Assembly (NCBI RefSeq): GCF_001544695.2
Contig: NZ_FCOM02000038.1
Coordinates: 16,624 to 80,623, forward strand
Reading direction: 5' to 3'
Source of the DNA: Caballeronia arvi
Lineage (GTDB): Bacteria; Pseudomonadota; Gammaproteobacteria; Burkholderiales; Burkholderiaceae
DNA length: 64,000 bases
Shown: positions 17,319-26,443 of the stretch, piece after piece
Numbering within the stretch: position 1 is the first letter of the stretch
Layout of the letters: every line of letters starts with the position of its first letter
Notes under the pieces: generated by a model
What the model saw: the letters and a program-made list of their open reading frames with translations, nothing else
Told to the model about the DNA's origin: nothing
Databases searched by the model: none
Program-made: the position numbers and the translations under genes

Positions 17319-17498
17319 ATGAACAAGGACCAGGTGAAGGGCACGCTCGAAAAAGCGAAGGGTAAGGTCAACGAAGGCGTTGGCAAGATGACCGGCGACA
17401 CCACGCAACAGGTCAAGGGCCAGGTGCAACAAGGTGCAGGCGAAGCGCGCAAGCAGTATGGCGACGCCAAGGAACAAGTGAAGAAGAACCAGCCGTAA
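17319..17498 (+). CDS. csbD: CsbD family stress protein
   Basis: A 59-residue, highly charged helical protein. The opening NKDQVKGTLEKAKGKVNE and the second repeat QVKGQVQQGAGEARKQYGDAK are the CsbD signature. GGAGG lies 6 bases before the ATG. CsbD proteins accumulate under general stress in many bacteria; their molecular role is unknown. It stands alone between a terminator and a palindrome (about 17523-17560) that may end its own transcript. Confidence 0.85.
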   Translation: MNKDQVKGTLEKAKGKVNEGVGKMTGDTTQQVKGQVQQGAGEARKQYGDAKEQVKKNQP

Positions 17499-17586
17499 GC
17501 TCTTTGCTTGAGCTTTTCTTCAAGGGAGCGCCGAATCGCACCACGCGCGGCGCTCCCCGTGACCGTTCCACCCGACGAGGCTGATG

Positions 17587-17889
17587 ATGTACCAACCTCA
17601 CGTGCTCGAATTTTGTCACAGGCGCAGCCAAGGCCTGCAACGCACCTACAAAGTCACGCTCAATGTGACGCAGTTATCGTGCGGCGCGTTCGCCTATGAG
17701 TCCTGAGTGCATCACGAGGGTTCCTTCAAGGGAAACGGGATTGTCTTTCCCCTTGCGTCAGGCGACCTCGACAGCGCCATCTCAGAGGCGCGGGCTCGGA
17801 TCGAGACGGACGTTGAGCAGCTTACGGCGTGTCTGAATGAACGTGCCGCGACGTGTCTGCTGCTGTCTGGACGTGGCCTAATAGGTTAA
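17587..17889 (+). pseudogene. Small conserved-looking gene with an in-frame TGA
   Basis: From ATG 17587 (GAGG 6 bases upstream) the frame reads a beta-rich segment (RTYKVTLNVTQLSCG, FAYES), meets TGA at 17704, and continues without a break in the same frame (VHHEGSFKGNGIVFPL, then a helix ISEARARIETDVEQL) to TAA at 17889. The two halves look like one protein of about 100 residues. The TGA may be a point mutation or a base-call error. No selenocysteine element is evident. The end overlaps the helicase gene on the other strand by four bases. Confidence 0.4.
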
Positions 17890-19607
17890 GCGGCCTGAGC
17901 GACCGCGATTTTCGCTTCGCTGACGAATTTCGACTCGAAATTCTTGCTCGTGCCGGAGATCATTAACGACTCGCGCGCACGCGTCATTGCCACGTAGAAC
18001 AACCGCCGCTCTTCCGGCTCCGTCGATTTCGGATCAGGCACCACAGTCTCTTCGCTGCGTGCGATCCACACGTGATCCCATTCCAGCCCCTTTGAGCTAT
18101 GCATCGTCGTGAGGATGAGTGCACCGGGCGTCGGCTCGTTATTGGTCTGCCGCAGGAAAAGAAGGCGTTCGGAGAATGTGCCGGAAAGACGAGACAGCAC
18201 GTCATCGGTTGCCTGAATGGCGCGACTCGCCGCCTCCTTCTTCGCATACTTCATCATCCATTCAGCGACCCCCGAAAGCGTCAACGAATGAAACTTGCGC
18301 TCGCACAGACTTTGCCACTCAGCGAGCCGCTTCATGAATTCGCGGTAGTTCGTGGCGACCTCCTCAGGCAGACCGAGGGCAACCAACTCGGCGCGCCCCT
18401 TCTGTGTGAACTCCGCCCCCATGTCTGCGTGTAGCGCCCGAAGCTGCTGCGCGGTCAGGCCCAGGTGAGCGAACACCGCGTCGAGACCCGTATCCTTCAC
18501 GCGCTCGACGATTTCGAGCAGATTGCACATGAGCGCGCCTTCCGGCCGGCTGAGCACCGAAGCGCCGGAAGCCCGGTAGTACTTGACGCCATGCGAGCGG
18601 CAGACGGCTTCCAGCGGGTCGAGAATGCGGTTTGTGCGGGCAAGAATCGCGCCGGACTGGCCCTTGGCGAGCAACGGACCGAGCACCTCGACGGCAGCGA
18701 CTGCCTCCTCGTATTCGTCAGGATGACGCGAACTCAGCACGCTGCCGCCGGGACCTTTCTCCGCACGCAGCGTCTTTCCGATCCGATCGACGTTGTTACG
18801 AATGACCCGATCCGCCGCCGCCAGAATCTCTGAACGGCACCGATAGTTGCTGCCGAGCACGACAGGCTTCGCGGCGAAGGCCTGGATGAACGACTCCATC
18901 CCGCGATAGCCGAGCGCTTCCCGAAACGCGTAGATGCTTTGATCATCGTCGCCCACGACGGTGACGATCGACCCCGCCTTCGCATGCAGTTCGATCCAGC
19001 GGTATTGGAGCGGGTCGGTATCCTGAAACTCGTCGACGAGCAAATAGGTGAACGCGTACGGCAGGATCGTGCCGTTTTCCATCCCTTCCACGGCCAGGCG
19101 CAACATGTCCTGGAAGTCGATCTTGCCGTTGCGCGCGAGCGCGTCTTGATAGGCGTGGTACAGTTCGCCGTCGTCAGTGTTGGGGTCGCACCGACCGAAG
19201 TTCGTCTTGATCTTCTCGATCGTTGGGATGACATCTTCGGCCTTCCCCTCGCGGCCCAACTCCTGCATCACACGGATGAGAAGACCAAGCCGATCGCCGT
19301 CGGATGCGATATCGAGGGGCCGCGCGCCGGGACGCTTAAGCTGCTTGAACGCAAGGGAATGGAAGGTGCCCGCGATCAGCCGCTTCTTCACGGCGTCGCC
19401 GGCAGCCTTGAGAATACGCTCGCGCAGTTCGATGGCGGCATCCTTGGAGAAGGTCACCGCGCCGACCATCGCGGCGCTGTCCTGCAGCAGCAAGGCTGCT
19501 TTGGTGGCGATCGTCTTGGTCTTGCCCGCGCCCGGGCATGCGATCGCCACGCAATGCTGACGCAACTGGGCGACTTCCCGTTGCTGGGGATTGAGTTCGT
19601 CCAGCAT
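17886..19607 (-). CDS. UvrD/Rep-like superfamily 1 DNA helicase
   Basis: 573 residues with the SF1 helicase motifs in order: Walker A PGAGKTKT (about 26-33), LLVDEFQDTDPLQ (about 190), GDDDQSIYAFREA (about 217), YRCRSEI, TMHSSKGLEWDHV (about 500) and FYVAMTRARESL (about 540). It should unwind DNA 3' to 5'. It lies at the downstream end of the conjugation block, 20 bases after the 278-residue gene, and could help transfer or plasmid repair. It is shorter than chromosomal UvrD (about 720 residues). Confidence 0.9.
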   Translation of the reverse strand: MLDELNPQQREVAQLRQHCVAIACPGAGKTKTIATKAALLLQDSAAMVGAVTFSKDAAIELRERILKAAGDAVKKRLIAGTFHSLAFKQLKRPGARPLDIASDGDRLGLLIRVMQELGREGKAEDVIPTIEKIKTNFGRCDPNTDDGELYHAYQDALARNGKIDFQDMLRLAVEGMENGTILPYAFTYLLVDEFQDTDPLQYRWIELHAKAGSIVTVVGDDDQSIYAFREALGYRGMESFIQAFAAKPVVLGSNYRCRSEILAAADRVIRNNVDRIGKTLRAEKGPGGSVLSSRHPDEYEEAVAAVEVLGPLLAKGQSGAILARTNRILDPLEAVCRSHGVKYYRASGASVLSRPEGALMCNLLEIVERVKDTGLDAVFAHLGLTAQQLRALHADMGAEFTQKGRAELVALGLPEEVATNYREFMKRLAEWQSLCERKFHSLTLSGVAEWMMKYAKKEAASRAIQATDDVLSRLSGTFSERLLFLRQTNNEPTPGALILTTMHSSKGLEWDHVWIARSEETVVPDPKSTEPEERRLFYVAMTRARESLMISGTSKNFESKFVSEAKIAVAQAA

Positions 19608-19627
19608 CCCGCCTCCTTTCGTGCCCT

Positions 19628-20464
19628 TTAGCTGCCGCGTACCGTCGTCATCAGCTTCAGGTGCGTCATGTACCCGCGAATGCCCAGCGGATTGAAGCGC
19701 TTGAGAAAGTTGACCCCTTCATCATCGACGTCCGACTGATCGCGAATGCCGTTCCACACCATGAAGTCGAAGTGATCCATCGCCCGGTCGAATTTCATGA
19801 TTGCGCTCAGCACGCGCATCGAGAAACGCGAGTAAGCCTCGACCTCGATATCCATTGCCGGCATCGGGATCGTCGGCTCGAACACGAATTCCTTGTTGGC
19901 ACGAAGCTCAGCCTCTTTCTGCTGGCGGAATCCTTCGGCCACTCGAAGCTGCTCATCGACATAGACCTCGATGCCTGCCAGGAGCTTTTCCAACGCGCTG
20001 TTGACGACTTCCTTGTCGCTCTCGCCGAATGTCGAGCGGCCGAAACGCTGCATGTTGATGCTCATGCGGTTGATGTACGGCCACCATTGCTCGAACAGCG
20101 GCTTGAGCCGCGTGTGGTTCAGGCGCACTTGCGCGGTGACGACCGCCGCCCCCGACAACTGGCGATCCAGCAACTGACGGCCGATCTCGCGACGGCGCTT
20201 GATGATCGCGATACGCTCGGCGGCCGGCAGGTCACGGAACAGCTTGCGAGTCTTCGCTACCTCGGCGCGCTTCATGTTCGCGTCGTCGGTCGAGATCACA
20301 CCTTCCTTCTGCAAACGGTCCGCGTCCACCTCCATCTGGGTGAGCTCGCGCTCCAGCTCGCCGTCGTCGGCCCCGTCCGTCGTGAGCGGCGCTTCGGTCG
20401 TGCCTTGTTCCAGCGCGGCCAGCGCGACCTGATTGTCCTTTTCGGTTTCGACCACAGTGCTCAT
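19628..20464 (-). CDS. Hypothetical protein of the transfer region
   Basis: A 278-residue soluble, acidic, helical protein. I do not recognise the family, though its end (FSMRVLSAIMKFDRAMDHFDF, WNGIRDQSDVDDE, FNPLGIRGYMTHLKL) looks like a conserved conjugative-element protein. AGGAG lies 6 bases before the ATG. It sits between the DUF4400-like gene and the helicase in the same direction. Confidence 0.55.
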   Translation of the reverse strand: MSTVVETEKDNQVALAALEQGTTEAPLTTDGADDGELERELTQMEVDADRLQKEGVISTDDANMKRAEVAKTRKLFRDLPAAERIAIIKRRREIGRQLLDRQLSGAAVVTAQVRLNHTRLKPLFEQWWPYINRMSINMQRFGRSTFGESDKEVVNSALEKLLAGIEVYVDEQLRVAEGFRQQKEAELRANKEFVFEPTIPMPAMDIEVEAYSRFSMRVLSAIMKFDRAMDHFDFMVWNGIRDQSDVDDEGVNFLKRFNPLGIRGYMTHLKLMTTVRGS

Positions 20465-20480
20465 CTGCCTCTCCTGTCCA

Positions 20481-20492
20481 GACCCTTCGGTC
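20481..20492 (-). promoter_or_regulatory. Short leader hairpin
   Basis: gacc/ggtc stem just before the AGGAG of the 278-residue gene, a weak member of the leader-hairpin family. Confidence 0.3.
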
Positions 20493-20740
20493 CGAGTTCG
20501 TCATTTGGAAATAGGCAAGCGAACGCGCTGCCCATAGTCCTCATTGTTGCGGGGGCGAGCGCCCACGGACGATCAAAACAGAGGTTATTTGAAGCGGCTT
20601 TCGTGGGTGGCGACGGAATCGGGGCAGGGATAACGGTCACCTTGTAACAGTTACCCCTGTGAGAGCGGCAAGACCTATATGGGTAGCAGGACCGCTGCCG
20701 GAGGGCCCGGATTGATGGGCGCGGAGGAAGGCGAAAGAAA

Positions 20741-20811
20741 GAGCTATCCGGATAGCTCTCTCGGCGGGATAAGACGCATTTTTTTGCGAGCTTTTCAACC
20801 AACCACTTACG
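20741..20811. repeat. Palindrome GAGCTATCC/GGATAGCTC and 70-base repeat, copy A
   Basis: An 18-base perfect palindrome (20741-20758), then about 50 bases that recur with roughly 85% identity at 55930-55983 (AAGACGCA-T7-GCGAGCTTTTC). It lies in the 355-base gap between the DUF4400-like gene and the 278-residue gene. The palindrome could be a protein-binding site or a terminator stem. The rest of the gap shows no gene. Confidence 0.6.
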
Positions 20812-20819
20812 ATCCGCTT

Positions 20820-21434
20820 CTACCGTGACGACTGGAACGACTCTGCCGCCTTCCAGAGCAACGCGCCTAGCAGCGCGGCCACGACGACCCAATAGCCTGC
20901 AAGCACGGGCAAGGGCACAACGAGCACGCCGAACAGCGTTCCGCTCACGAGCAACAGTCCGTGTCCCGCAAGATGGAACGACAGAGGACTGACAAAGCCA
21001 GCGGCCGACGCCTTGATCTTTCGACGCGCCGTGCCGTCGATGAACATGCCGAGCGCAAACTCCAGCGTGCCCACGATCCACATCTTCATGACCATCGCGC
21101 GGAACAGCATCCGGTACACGAGCAGCCAGAAATTTTCGGTCCAGGTATGGGCGAAGGTAGAGAATCCGCCGTCGTTCATGCCGCCCACGTTACCGGACGC
21201 GTTGAGCGTGCGATGCAGCAGGTCTGTGTCGACAAATGCATGCCGAAACGTCTCGTTGGCATGGCGCACCGCTTCGTCCGCACGCCCCTGCCCGACCGAC
21301 GAGATCAACGAACTCGTTTCGGCTTCCGGCACCTCGAACAGCCTTCGCTCCGGAATCGCGGGCATCACGGCGATCGAGAGCACCGGTACCAGCAAAAACC
21401 ACACTTTCAGATGCGACCCGAAGCGGCTAGCCAT
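20820..21434 (-). CDS. DUF4400-like integral membrane protein of conjugative elements
   Basis: 204 residues with a membrane span near the N-terminus (VWFLLVPVLSIAVM) and further spans near 105-125 and 160-195. The long soluble loop between them, FDxxLL-like segments and the TENFWLLVYRMLFRAMVM stretch fit the DUF4400 / PFL_4697 family of ICE membrane proteins, usually found near TraD. Its function is unknown; it probably belongs to the inner-membrane part of transfer. It overlaps the upstream gene by 8 bases. Confidence 0.6.
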   Translation of the reverse strand: MASRFGSHLKVWFLLVPVLSIAVMPAIPERRLFEVPEAETSSLISSVGQGRADEAVRHANETFRHAFVDTDLLHRTLNASGNVGGMNDGGFSTFAHTWTENFWLLVYRMLFRAMVMKMWIVGTLEFALGMFIDGTARRKIKASAAGFVSPLSFHLAGHGLLLVSGTLFGVLVVPLPVLAGYWVVVAALLGALLWKAAESFQSSR

Positions 21435-21681
21435 GCAGCACCTTCACCAGCATGAGCACCGGAATCGCGACGATCGCAACCAGGCCGCCCCAAAAGAGCG
21501 CGGGTCGCGTCTGCCCGATGGTCGCGAACGCGTAGCACCGTGCGCCCGCACCGTATGTAAACTCCTCGGGTACAGGCGCATTGACCTCGCCATCGAACGC
21601 GCCAGCGATGTCGCATGCGCGTTGCGCCGTGTGGGGATCAGCTCCCGACAGCTTCGCTATGATCGTAACGGTGAGCGACAT
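21427..21681 (-). CDS. Small membrane protein of the transfer region
   Basis: 84 residues with a soluble N-terminal part and one C-terminal span (ALFWGGLVAIVAIPVLMLVK). The ATG at 21681 has AGGA 5 bases upstream. It overlaps both neighbours, so translation is coupled. No family recognised. Confidence 0.55.
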   Translation of the reverse strand: MSLTVTIIAKLSGADPHTAQRACDIAGAFDGEVNAPVPEEFTYGAGARCYAFATIGQTRPALFWGGLVAIVAIPVLMLVKVLHG

Positions 21682-22156
21682 CGTATTCCTCAAAGTAACG
21701 GCGGAAGGCCTCGCCCTGCAACACACGCGAGGCCAACTGGAAAGCGGCGGTGCGCTCGGTAATGTGCTCCGGGCAGCGCTCGTCGACCATCTCGAATTCG
21801 TAATTCGCGTGACGCTCCTCGAAAGCCGGAATCGCGTCGATCATGGGGCACCAGACAGCGACCTTTTCACCACGCCGCGCCACGTACCGGCGTGCATAGA
21901 GCAGCTTGGCCGGCTCGAACAACCCTTGCATGAAAGCGACGTGGGGGTGACCCGCGCGCTTCGCGCGCCTGAAGCCATCGAGCGCCGATTCGATCATCTC
22001 CGCGGCCAGCGGCCGCTTATCTCCCATAAACCGCTCGCCGATGAAGTCGGCCACACGCGAACAGGCAAGCTCGAGTTCCGGCGCGACGTTGAAAACCGGA
22101 ATCAACCTGTGTGACAGCTTGTGATCGCGAATGATGTTTTTGTATGCAGCGGACAT
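21638..22156 (-). CDS. Hypothetical protein downstream of TraD
   Basis: A 172-residue soluble protein, helical, no family recognised. It starts 11 bases after the traD stop and overlaps the next gene by 44 bases. The first ATG in a sensible place is 22156, though without a strong ribosome site. Longer frames begin inside traD and are less likely. A role in transfer is suggested only by position. Confidence 0.5.
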   Translation of the reverse strand: MSAAYKNIIRDHKLSHRLIPVFNVAPELELACSRVADFIGERFMGDKRPLAAEMIESALDGFRRAKRAGHPHVAFMQGLFEPAKLLYARRYVARRGEKVAVWCPMIDAIPAFEERHANYEFEMVDERCPEHITERTAAFQLASRVLQGEAFRRYFEEYDVAHRYDHSEAVGS

Positions 22157-22167
22157 AGTCTTGAGTG

Positions 22168-24039
22168 TTAGCCTTCGATGATGGGAATACGACCCTGGTA
22201 CACGGCACCGCCTGAGATGCGCATGAAGTACTGCAGATTCGGCAAGCTGTGAAGCAGCTTCACGGGAATGAGCGGCACCTTTTCGAGTTGGATCGAGCGC
22301 GACTGCGAGCCGCTGAATTCGAGCGCATGGGCCTCGGTCGTCGTATTGGTGCTGTTCGAGATGTTGACCACCCGGACCGCCGTCTCGCCCACCTTGTCCG
22401 AGAACCACTTGGCGGTGTCGCTATCTTCCAATCTTAAAACGACCTGATTATTTAGGTTTCCTAATACCTGTAGCATTTTCGCTGCGTTTCCAAGTTTCGC
22501 TTCGAGGTCGGCCCGCGCCTGGAAGGCGACGAACGCCTTGAACCCTGCCCCGCGCCCCTTGTTCAGGATTTGAATCACCTGTTCGTTGATGGCTTCGGCA
22601 ATTTCGTCAATGATCAGAACGACGTCGGGCTTTTCCGCGTAGAAGTTGTAGATCGCGCCGCACACCGCCGCGACGTCGGACAGCGCCATCGAGGCGATCG
22701 CTTTCTGCACGATGTTGTTCGACAGCGAATCGAGCCCCATGTACAGCACGGCCTTCTGCTTGATGATCTTGTCGATGTCCCAGATCTCGCGCTCGTCGTC
22801 GAAATCATCGGCCTTCGGCGCGAGCATCAGGCCGGTCTCACCGGTGGCTAGCATCTGCAGCAGCGGCAGCGCCGACGCGATGATGCGCATGTAATGCTCG
22901 CGATCGTGCGTGTGCGTGGCGATCAGACCATCGAGCGTCTCGTGCCCCTTGTCGTGTGCGGCGAACTTGTCCAGGTAAAGTTTGGCCATTCCATCCGTCA
23001 GCGACACGTCATTGCGACGTTGGGCGTCCTTGACGGTGGCTGCGACGGTCAGCTCTTCCCAGTTCGTGAGCCCATTTTCAACGAAGAAGCGGCGCAGGCA
23101 GCGCTCCAGCAGATTGCCGATGCCCGACTGCGCGTATTTCAGGATCGAACGCAGGTTTGGCTTGTCGCCTACGTACAGTTCGCCCTTTACGGCGCGATCG
23201 ATGAACAGGAACGCGAAGTCCCGGAACGGTCCCTCCTCCATCAATTGCGCGATCCGCGAGGGGATTTCCGAGGGCTGCGACCAGTTCTCGAGCGGATTGA
23301 GCCTGATCGACTCGTTGGGCTTCGCCTGATTGAAGTACAAGAACTTCCGACCTGCGCGGGCGCACTCCTTTTCAACCCGCCTTTTCCACTCGTCGTCGTT
23401 CTTGGGGTCGACGATGATGAGCACGTCGTTCGGATTGTGAATGACTTGGGTCGAGATGACCTCATAGGTGCGCGTCTTGCCCGCGCCCGTGGTGCCTCCG
23501 ACGAGCGTGTGGCCGCCCATCGCCTTGTAGTGGAACGGCACCCGGACCTTCTTTGGCTCCATGCCGTGGATCCACGATGAGCCTTGCGGCATGCGATCGC
23601 GAATGCTGTCCCTCGGTCCGAACAGGCTCTCGATGCGCGTCTCGACGCCCCGCCCGATCTCCGTTCTCGACAGCCACTTCGGCAACGACGGAATGTCGGT
23701 CACCGGCATGCGGAGGATCTCGTGCGCAATCTGCGTGTGCTTCTGCGTCCATTCGAAGCCGGTGCCGAGGTACATCGAGTCCGCTTGCTGCTTCATGAGC
23801 TTTTGCGTCGCGAGCAGCTTGTCGATGTGGATCTTGCTAAGCCACTTGGTGGAAATCGCCATGCGGAAGCTCAGCGCCCTCCACACCTGAACGCCTCGAA
23901 TCACCAGGAGCACCGCGCCCACGAGCGCGAAGGCCCAGCCGTACGGCATGCCCGAAGTGAGAATGCCCACCATCAGGACCGGCCAGAGGAGAAACGGCCG
24001 GAACTCGTAGATCGGACGGAAGTGGTTGACGTATTTCAT
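22168..24039 (-). CDS. traD: TraD/VirD4-type conjugative coupling ATPase
   Basis: 623 residues: two N-terminal membrane spans (about 14-55), then a VirD4/TraG-type motor with Walker A GGTTGAGKT (about 181-189), LIIVDPKND (about 208) and a Walker B VVLIIDEIAEA (about 470). It resembles the SXT/ICE TraD class. Coupling proteins pass the relaxase-DNA complex to the type IV channel. The gene overlaps the MobH-like gene by four bases (ATGA), the usual TraI-TraD pairing of MobH systems. Confidence 0.85.
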   Translation of the reverse strand: MKYVNHFRPIYEFRPFLLWPVLMVGILTSGMPYGWAFALVGAVLLVIRGVQVWRALSFRMAISTKWLSKIHIDKLLATQKLMKQQADSMYLGTGFEWTQKHTQIAHEILRMPVTDIPSLPKWLSRTEIGRGVETRIESLFGPRDSIRDRMPQGSSWIHGMEPKKVRVPFHYKAMGGHTLVGGTTGAGKTRTYEVISTQVIHNPNDVLIIVDPKNDDEWKRRVEKECARAGRKFLYFNQAKPNESIRLNPLENWSQPSEIPSRIAQLMEEGPFRDFAFLFIDRAVKGELYVGDKPNLRSILKYAQSGIGNLLERCLRRFFVENGLTNWEELTVAATVKDAQRRNDVSLTDGMAKLYLDKFAAHDKGHETLDGLIATHTHDREHYMRIIASALPLLQMLATGETGLMLAPKADDFDDEREIWDIDKIIKQKAVLYMGLDSLSNNIVQKAIASMALSDVAAVCGAIYNFYAEKPDVVLIIDEIAEAINEQVIQILNKGRGAGFKAFVAFQARADLEAKLGNAAKMLQVLGNLNNQVVLRLEDSDTAKWFSDKVGETAVRVVNISNSTNTTTEAHALEFSGSQSRSIQLEKVPLIPVKLLHSLPNLQYFMRISGGAVYQGRIPIIEG

Positions 24040-25415
24040 GAGGTCGGCCGCTCCGAGATGAGCCTTCCTGCACGCTCGACAATGCAGACGTCATTGCCGT
24101 GCGCGCGAAGAAGCAGACTGCGTTTCCTGAGTTGCTCGACCAACGTGTCGCTGGTCATGCCGTACGCACCGACCAGGCGCTTTTGCACCGCCAGTCCCTT
24201 CTCTTCCCACGCCACCTTCGCTTTTCCCGATGCCACGTCACCGGCCAGCGCTTTGAAGAACTCCTTCAACATCGCAGAGCCCGGGCCCAGCACTTCATTC
24301 AGCGCCTCGTCTGTCGGCCCCGTTTTCGACGACGCGCTGCGCGAAGGCGCACCTGCGGTCGCAGGATCGACGGGCGCCGGACGCGACGACGCAGCACCGG
24401 ACTCGACAGTTTCCACTGTGGGGCGGGAAGAGGGCTCAGTCGAGGCCGCTGCAACGGCCTGTGCGTCGCTGCGCTCCAACGCATCGAGCAACGACTGAGA
24501 AAACTGGGGGCCAGCGGCGGGCACTGCAGCGGTTGCGCCAGAAGTTGCGGCAGGGCTTGCAGTAGCGGGCACATTCGGCGCGGCTTGAGCGGGTGCTGGC
24601 GTCGCCGGCGAGGCCGAAGGCTGGAATCCAGCGGCGGCGCTTTGCGGTGAGGCCGCGACGATCTGCGGCTCGAGTTCCAGTGCGACATGAACTGCGGACG
24701 GCACATCGAACTTCACGGGTGCGAACACCGCGCGCTGCGCCTTTTGCTCAAAATTCACCGAGACGTCCATGGCCTGCCGCACGACCTTGTGCACCAGTGC
24801 CTCGAATCCCTGCGGACTGCGTTCGGGATTGATCGCGTTGAACAGGTCAGAGTGCACCGCGGTATCGAGCCCTTCGAGCAGTTCGGGCGTGATAACGGTC
24901 TGCGCGAACATCGCCGTGCGCATCCGTTCGTTTTTCAAGGGCGTCGCGCGCCGGCGGACGGCGTAGTGGTTCGCGCCTATCCAGAAGCCGAACGCACCGT
25001 GCGCGGCAGGGTTCCATTGCTCGCGATCGGACTGGCGGACAAACTCGAAGTGGCGGAACGGCTCGTCGAGCAGCGAACACGCTGCGGCAAGAAACACAGC
25101 GTAGTTGTATTGCGGCTCGAGCTTCCTGCGCTTGTCCGAAGTCAGGTCTGCCGCGAACTTCTGGCCACCGGCCAGACGCATCGCGTAGAAGGTCGATTCG
25201 ATGGTCGCCCGAAACGCGCCACCCGGCTCGCAATGCAACTCGGGCGTGAGCGGCATCGAGGAGAACCAGTTCGCACAACGGCGGAGCACTGCCACCCACT
25301 TCCGCGCAAATTCGGCGTCGGTGCTTTCGTTGGCACACTGACGTACCAACTCGATGCGTTTCTGATGCGTCGTGAAGAGCGCTTCTACGGCAATCGGTTC
25401 ATGCAGCACGCCCAT
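24036..25415 (-). CDS. MobH (TraI_2)-like protein with altered metal-binding motifs
   Basis: 459 residues. Residues 1-230 align by eye with the TraI_2 domain of MobH relaxases (LTPELH.EPGGAFR, RRKLEPQYNYAVFLAAA, EQWNP), and the last 100 with its C-terminal domain (WEEKGLAVQKRLVGAYG). The HD-type metal ligands are not kept: HHH is reduced to one H, R-H-x-L-E reads RATIE, and HDIGKP reads SLLDEP. A long alanine/proline/serine linker separates the domains. It may be an inactive relaxase-like factor or a divergent enzyme. It overlaps virB6 by one base and traD by four. Confidence 0.65.
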   Translation of the reverse strand: MGVLHEPIAVEALFTTHQKRIELVRQCANESTDAEFARKWVAVLRRCANWFSSMPLTPELHCEPGGAFRATIESTFYAMRLAGGQKFAADLTSDKRRKLEPQYNYAVFLAAACSLLDEPFRHFEFVRQSDREQWNPAAHGAFGFWIGANHYAVRRRATPLKNERMRTAMFAQTVITPELLEGLDTAVHSDLFNAINPERSPQGFEALVHKVVRQAMDVSVNFEQKAQRAVFAPVKFDVPSAVHVALELEPQIVAASPQSAAAGFQPSASPATPAPAQAAPNVPATASPAATSGATAAVPAAGPQFSQSLLDALERSDAQAVAAASTEPSSRPTVETVESGAASSRPAPVDPATAGAPSRSASSKTGPTDEALNEVLGPGSAMLKEFFKALAGDVASGKAKVAWEEKGLAVQKRLVGAYGMTSDTLVEQLRKRSLLLRAHGNDVCIVERAGRLISERPTS

Positions 25416-26443
25416 TACAACGCTCCCTTGAGGAGTCTGAGCGCTCCGGTGCCGGTCGCAGTCGCACCGCCGCCGAAGATCGTCGCCAGCTTCGGAATCT
25501 CGAACGACAGCAGAAGGATGAAAATCGAGAGATCGAAAACATACGCGCCGTTCACAGTCGTATTACCGCCGACATTCGTCGCGGCCGTCACCGCGTTCGT
25601 GATCGAGTTGCCGACCAGCTTGATCAGTATGGCGACGATAACGATATACATGCCCGCGCTGATCATCCAATCGAGCCATTTCACGAAATAGTTTCGCGTA
25701 TAGGACGAGAAGCCGAGCGCGAGCGCGATCGGCCCGAGCACGATGCCAACAGCCGCTTGGATTTGGCCCACCGCCGAGAAGTACACGAACACGATCGAGG
25801 CCACGCACATGAAGGCGAACGCCAGGCCGAGAACGATGATGTCCGCCACCGAGCCGCCCAGATCCAGCAAACCAGCAAGACTAAACTTGGCTTTCACGGC
25901 TTCAAAGATGGTGCCCGCCAGCTTTGCCATCGCCGCACCGGTGCTGCCGTTATTGCCCCCGCTGATATTCGACGCCAGTTGCTCGAACCAATTCCAGAAG
26001 CCAGAGGCCGTGGTCGTATAGCCGAGATAAAGGGCAACGAAGATGCCCAAAATTGCGACTTCTTCGAAGAGATTGACCCAGGCTGACACCGGATGATGGG
26101 TTCCTGCGAAGCGCACGCCGACGAGAACGAGCGAGATGATTCCCAAACCCCACGCAAACCTGTTCGCCTCGGTCATGACCCCCGTGCTTGTCGCAATCGC
26201 CGACGGAATAAGTGAGCCGAGTAATACGCGAATCTGTTCAGCCGCTTGCGTCGCGCCGTTCGCGAATTCCCCGGGTTTGCTTTGCAGCGCCGCAGTGCCG
26301 GCCGTGCCGGCGGTCGCATCCGAGCCCGACGTCGCGCTTGCCGCTTGTGCGCACGCGGCCGAGGACGAGCCGACGGCGCCGCAAAAGATCGCGAACATCA
26401 GGCAAAGCGTGCGAAGGATCGTCATGACGTGACGGTTCATCAT
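25415..26443 (-). CDS. virB6: VirB6/TrbL-like inner-membrane channel protein
   Basis: 342 residues with a signal-like N-terminus (LCLMFAIFCGAVG) and at least five membrane spans between 95 and 300, separated by glycine-rich loops, ending in a short basic tail. This matches TrbL/VirB6, the polytopic inner-membrane part of type IV systems. It overlaps the virB5 stop by four bases and the next start by one, so the block is tightly coupled. Confidence 0.75.
   Translation of the reverse strand: MMNRHVMTILRTLCLMFAIFCGAVGSSSAACAQAASATSGSDATAGTAGTAALQSKPGEFANGATQAAEQIRVLLGSLIPSAIATSTGVMTEANRFAWGLGIISLVLVGVRFAGTHHPVSAWVNLFEEVAILGIFVALYLGYTTTASGFWNWFEQLASNISGGNNGSTGAAMAKLAGTIFEAVKAKFSLAGLLDLGGSVADIIVLGLAFAFMCVASIVFVYFSAVGQIQAAVGIVLGPIALALGFSSYTRNYFVKWLDWMISAGMYIVIVAILIKLVGNSITNAVTAATNVGGNTTVNGAYVFDLSIFILLLSFEIPKLATIFGGGATATGTGALRLLKGAL

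Noticed and set aside
17704..17706. TGA read as selenocysteine
   Set aside because: No suitable hairpin follows and the residue position is not in a redox motif.
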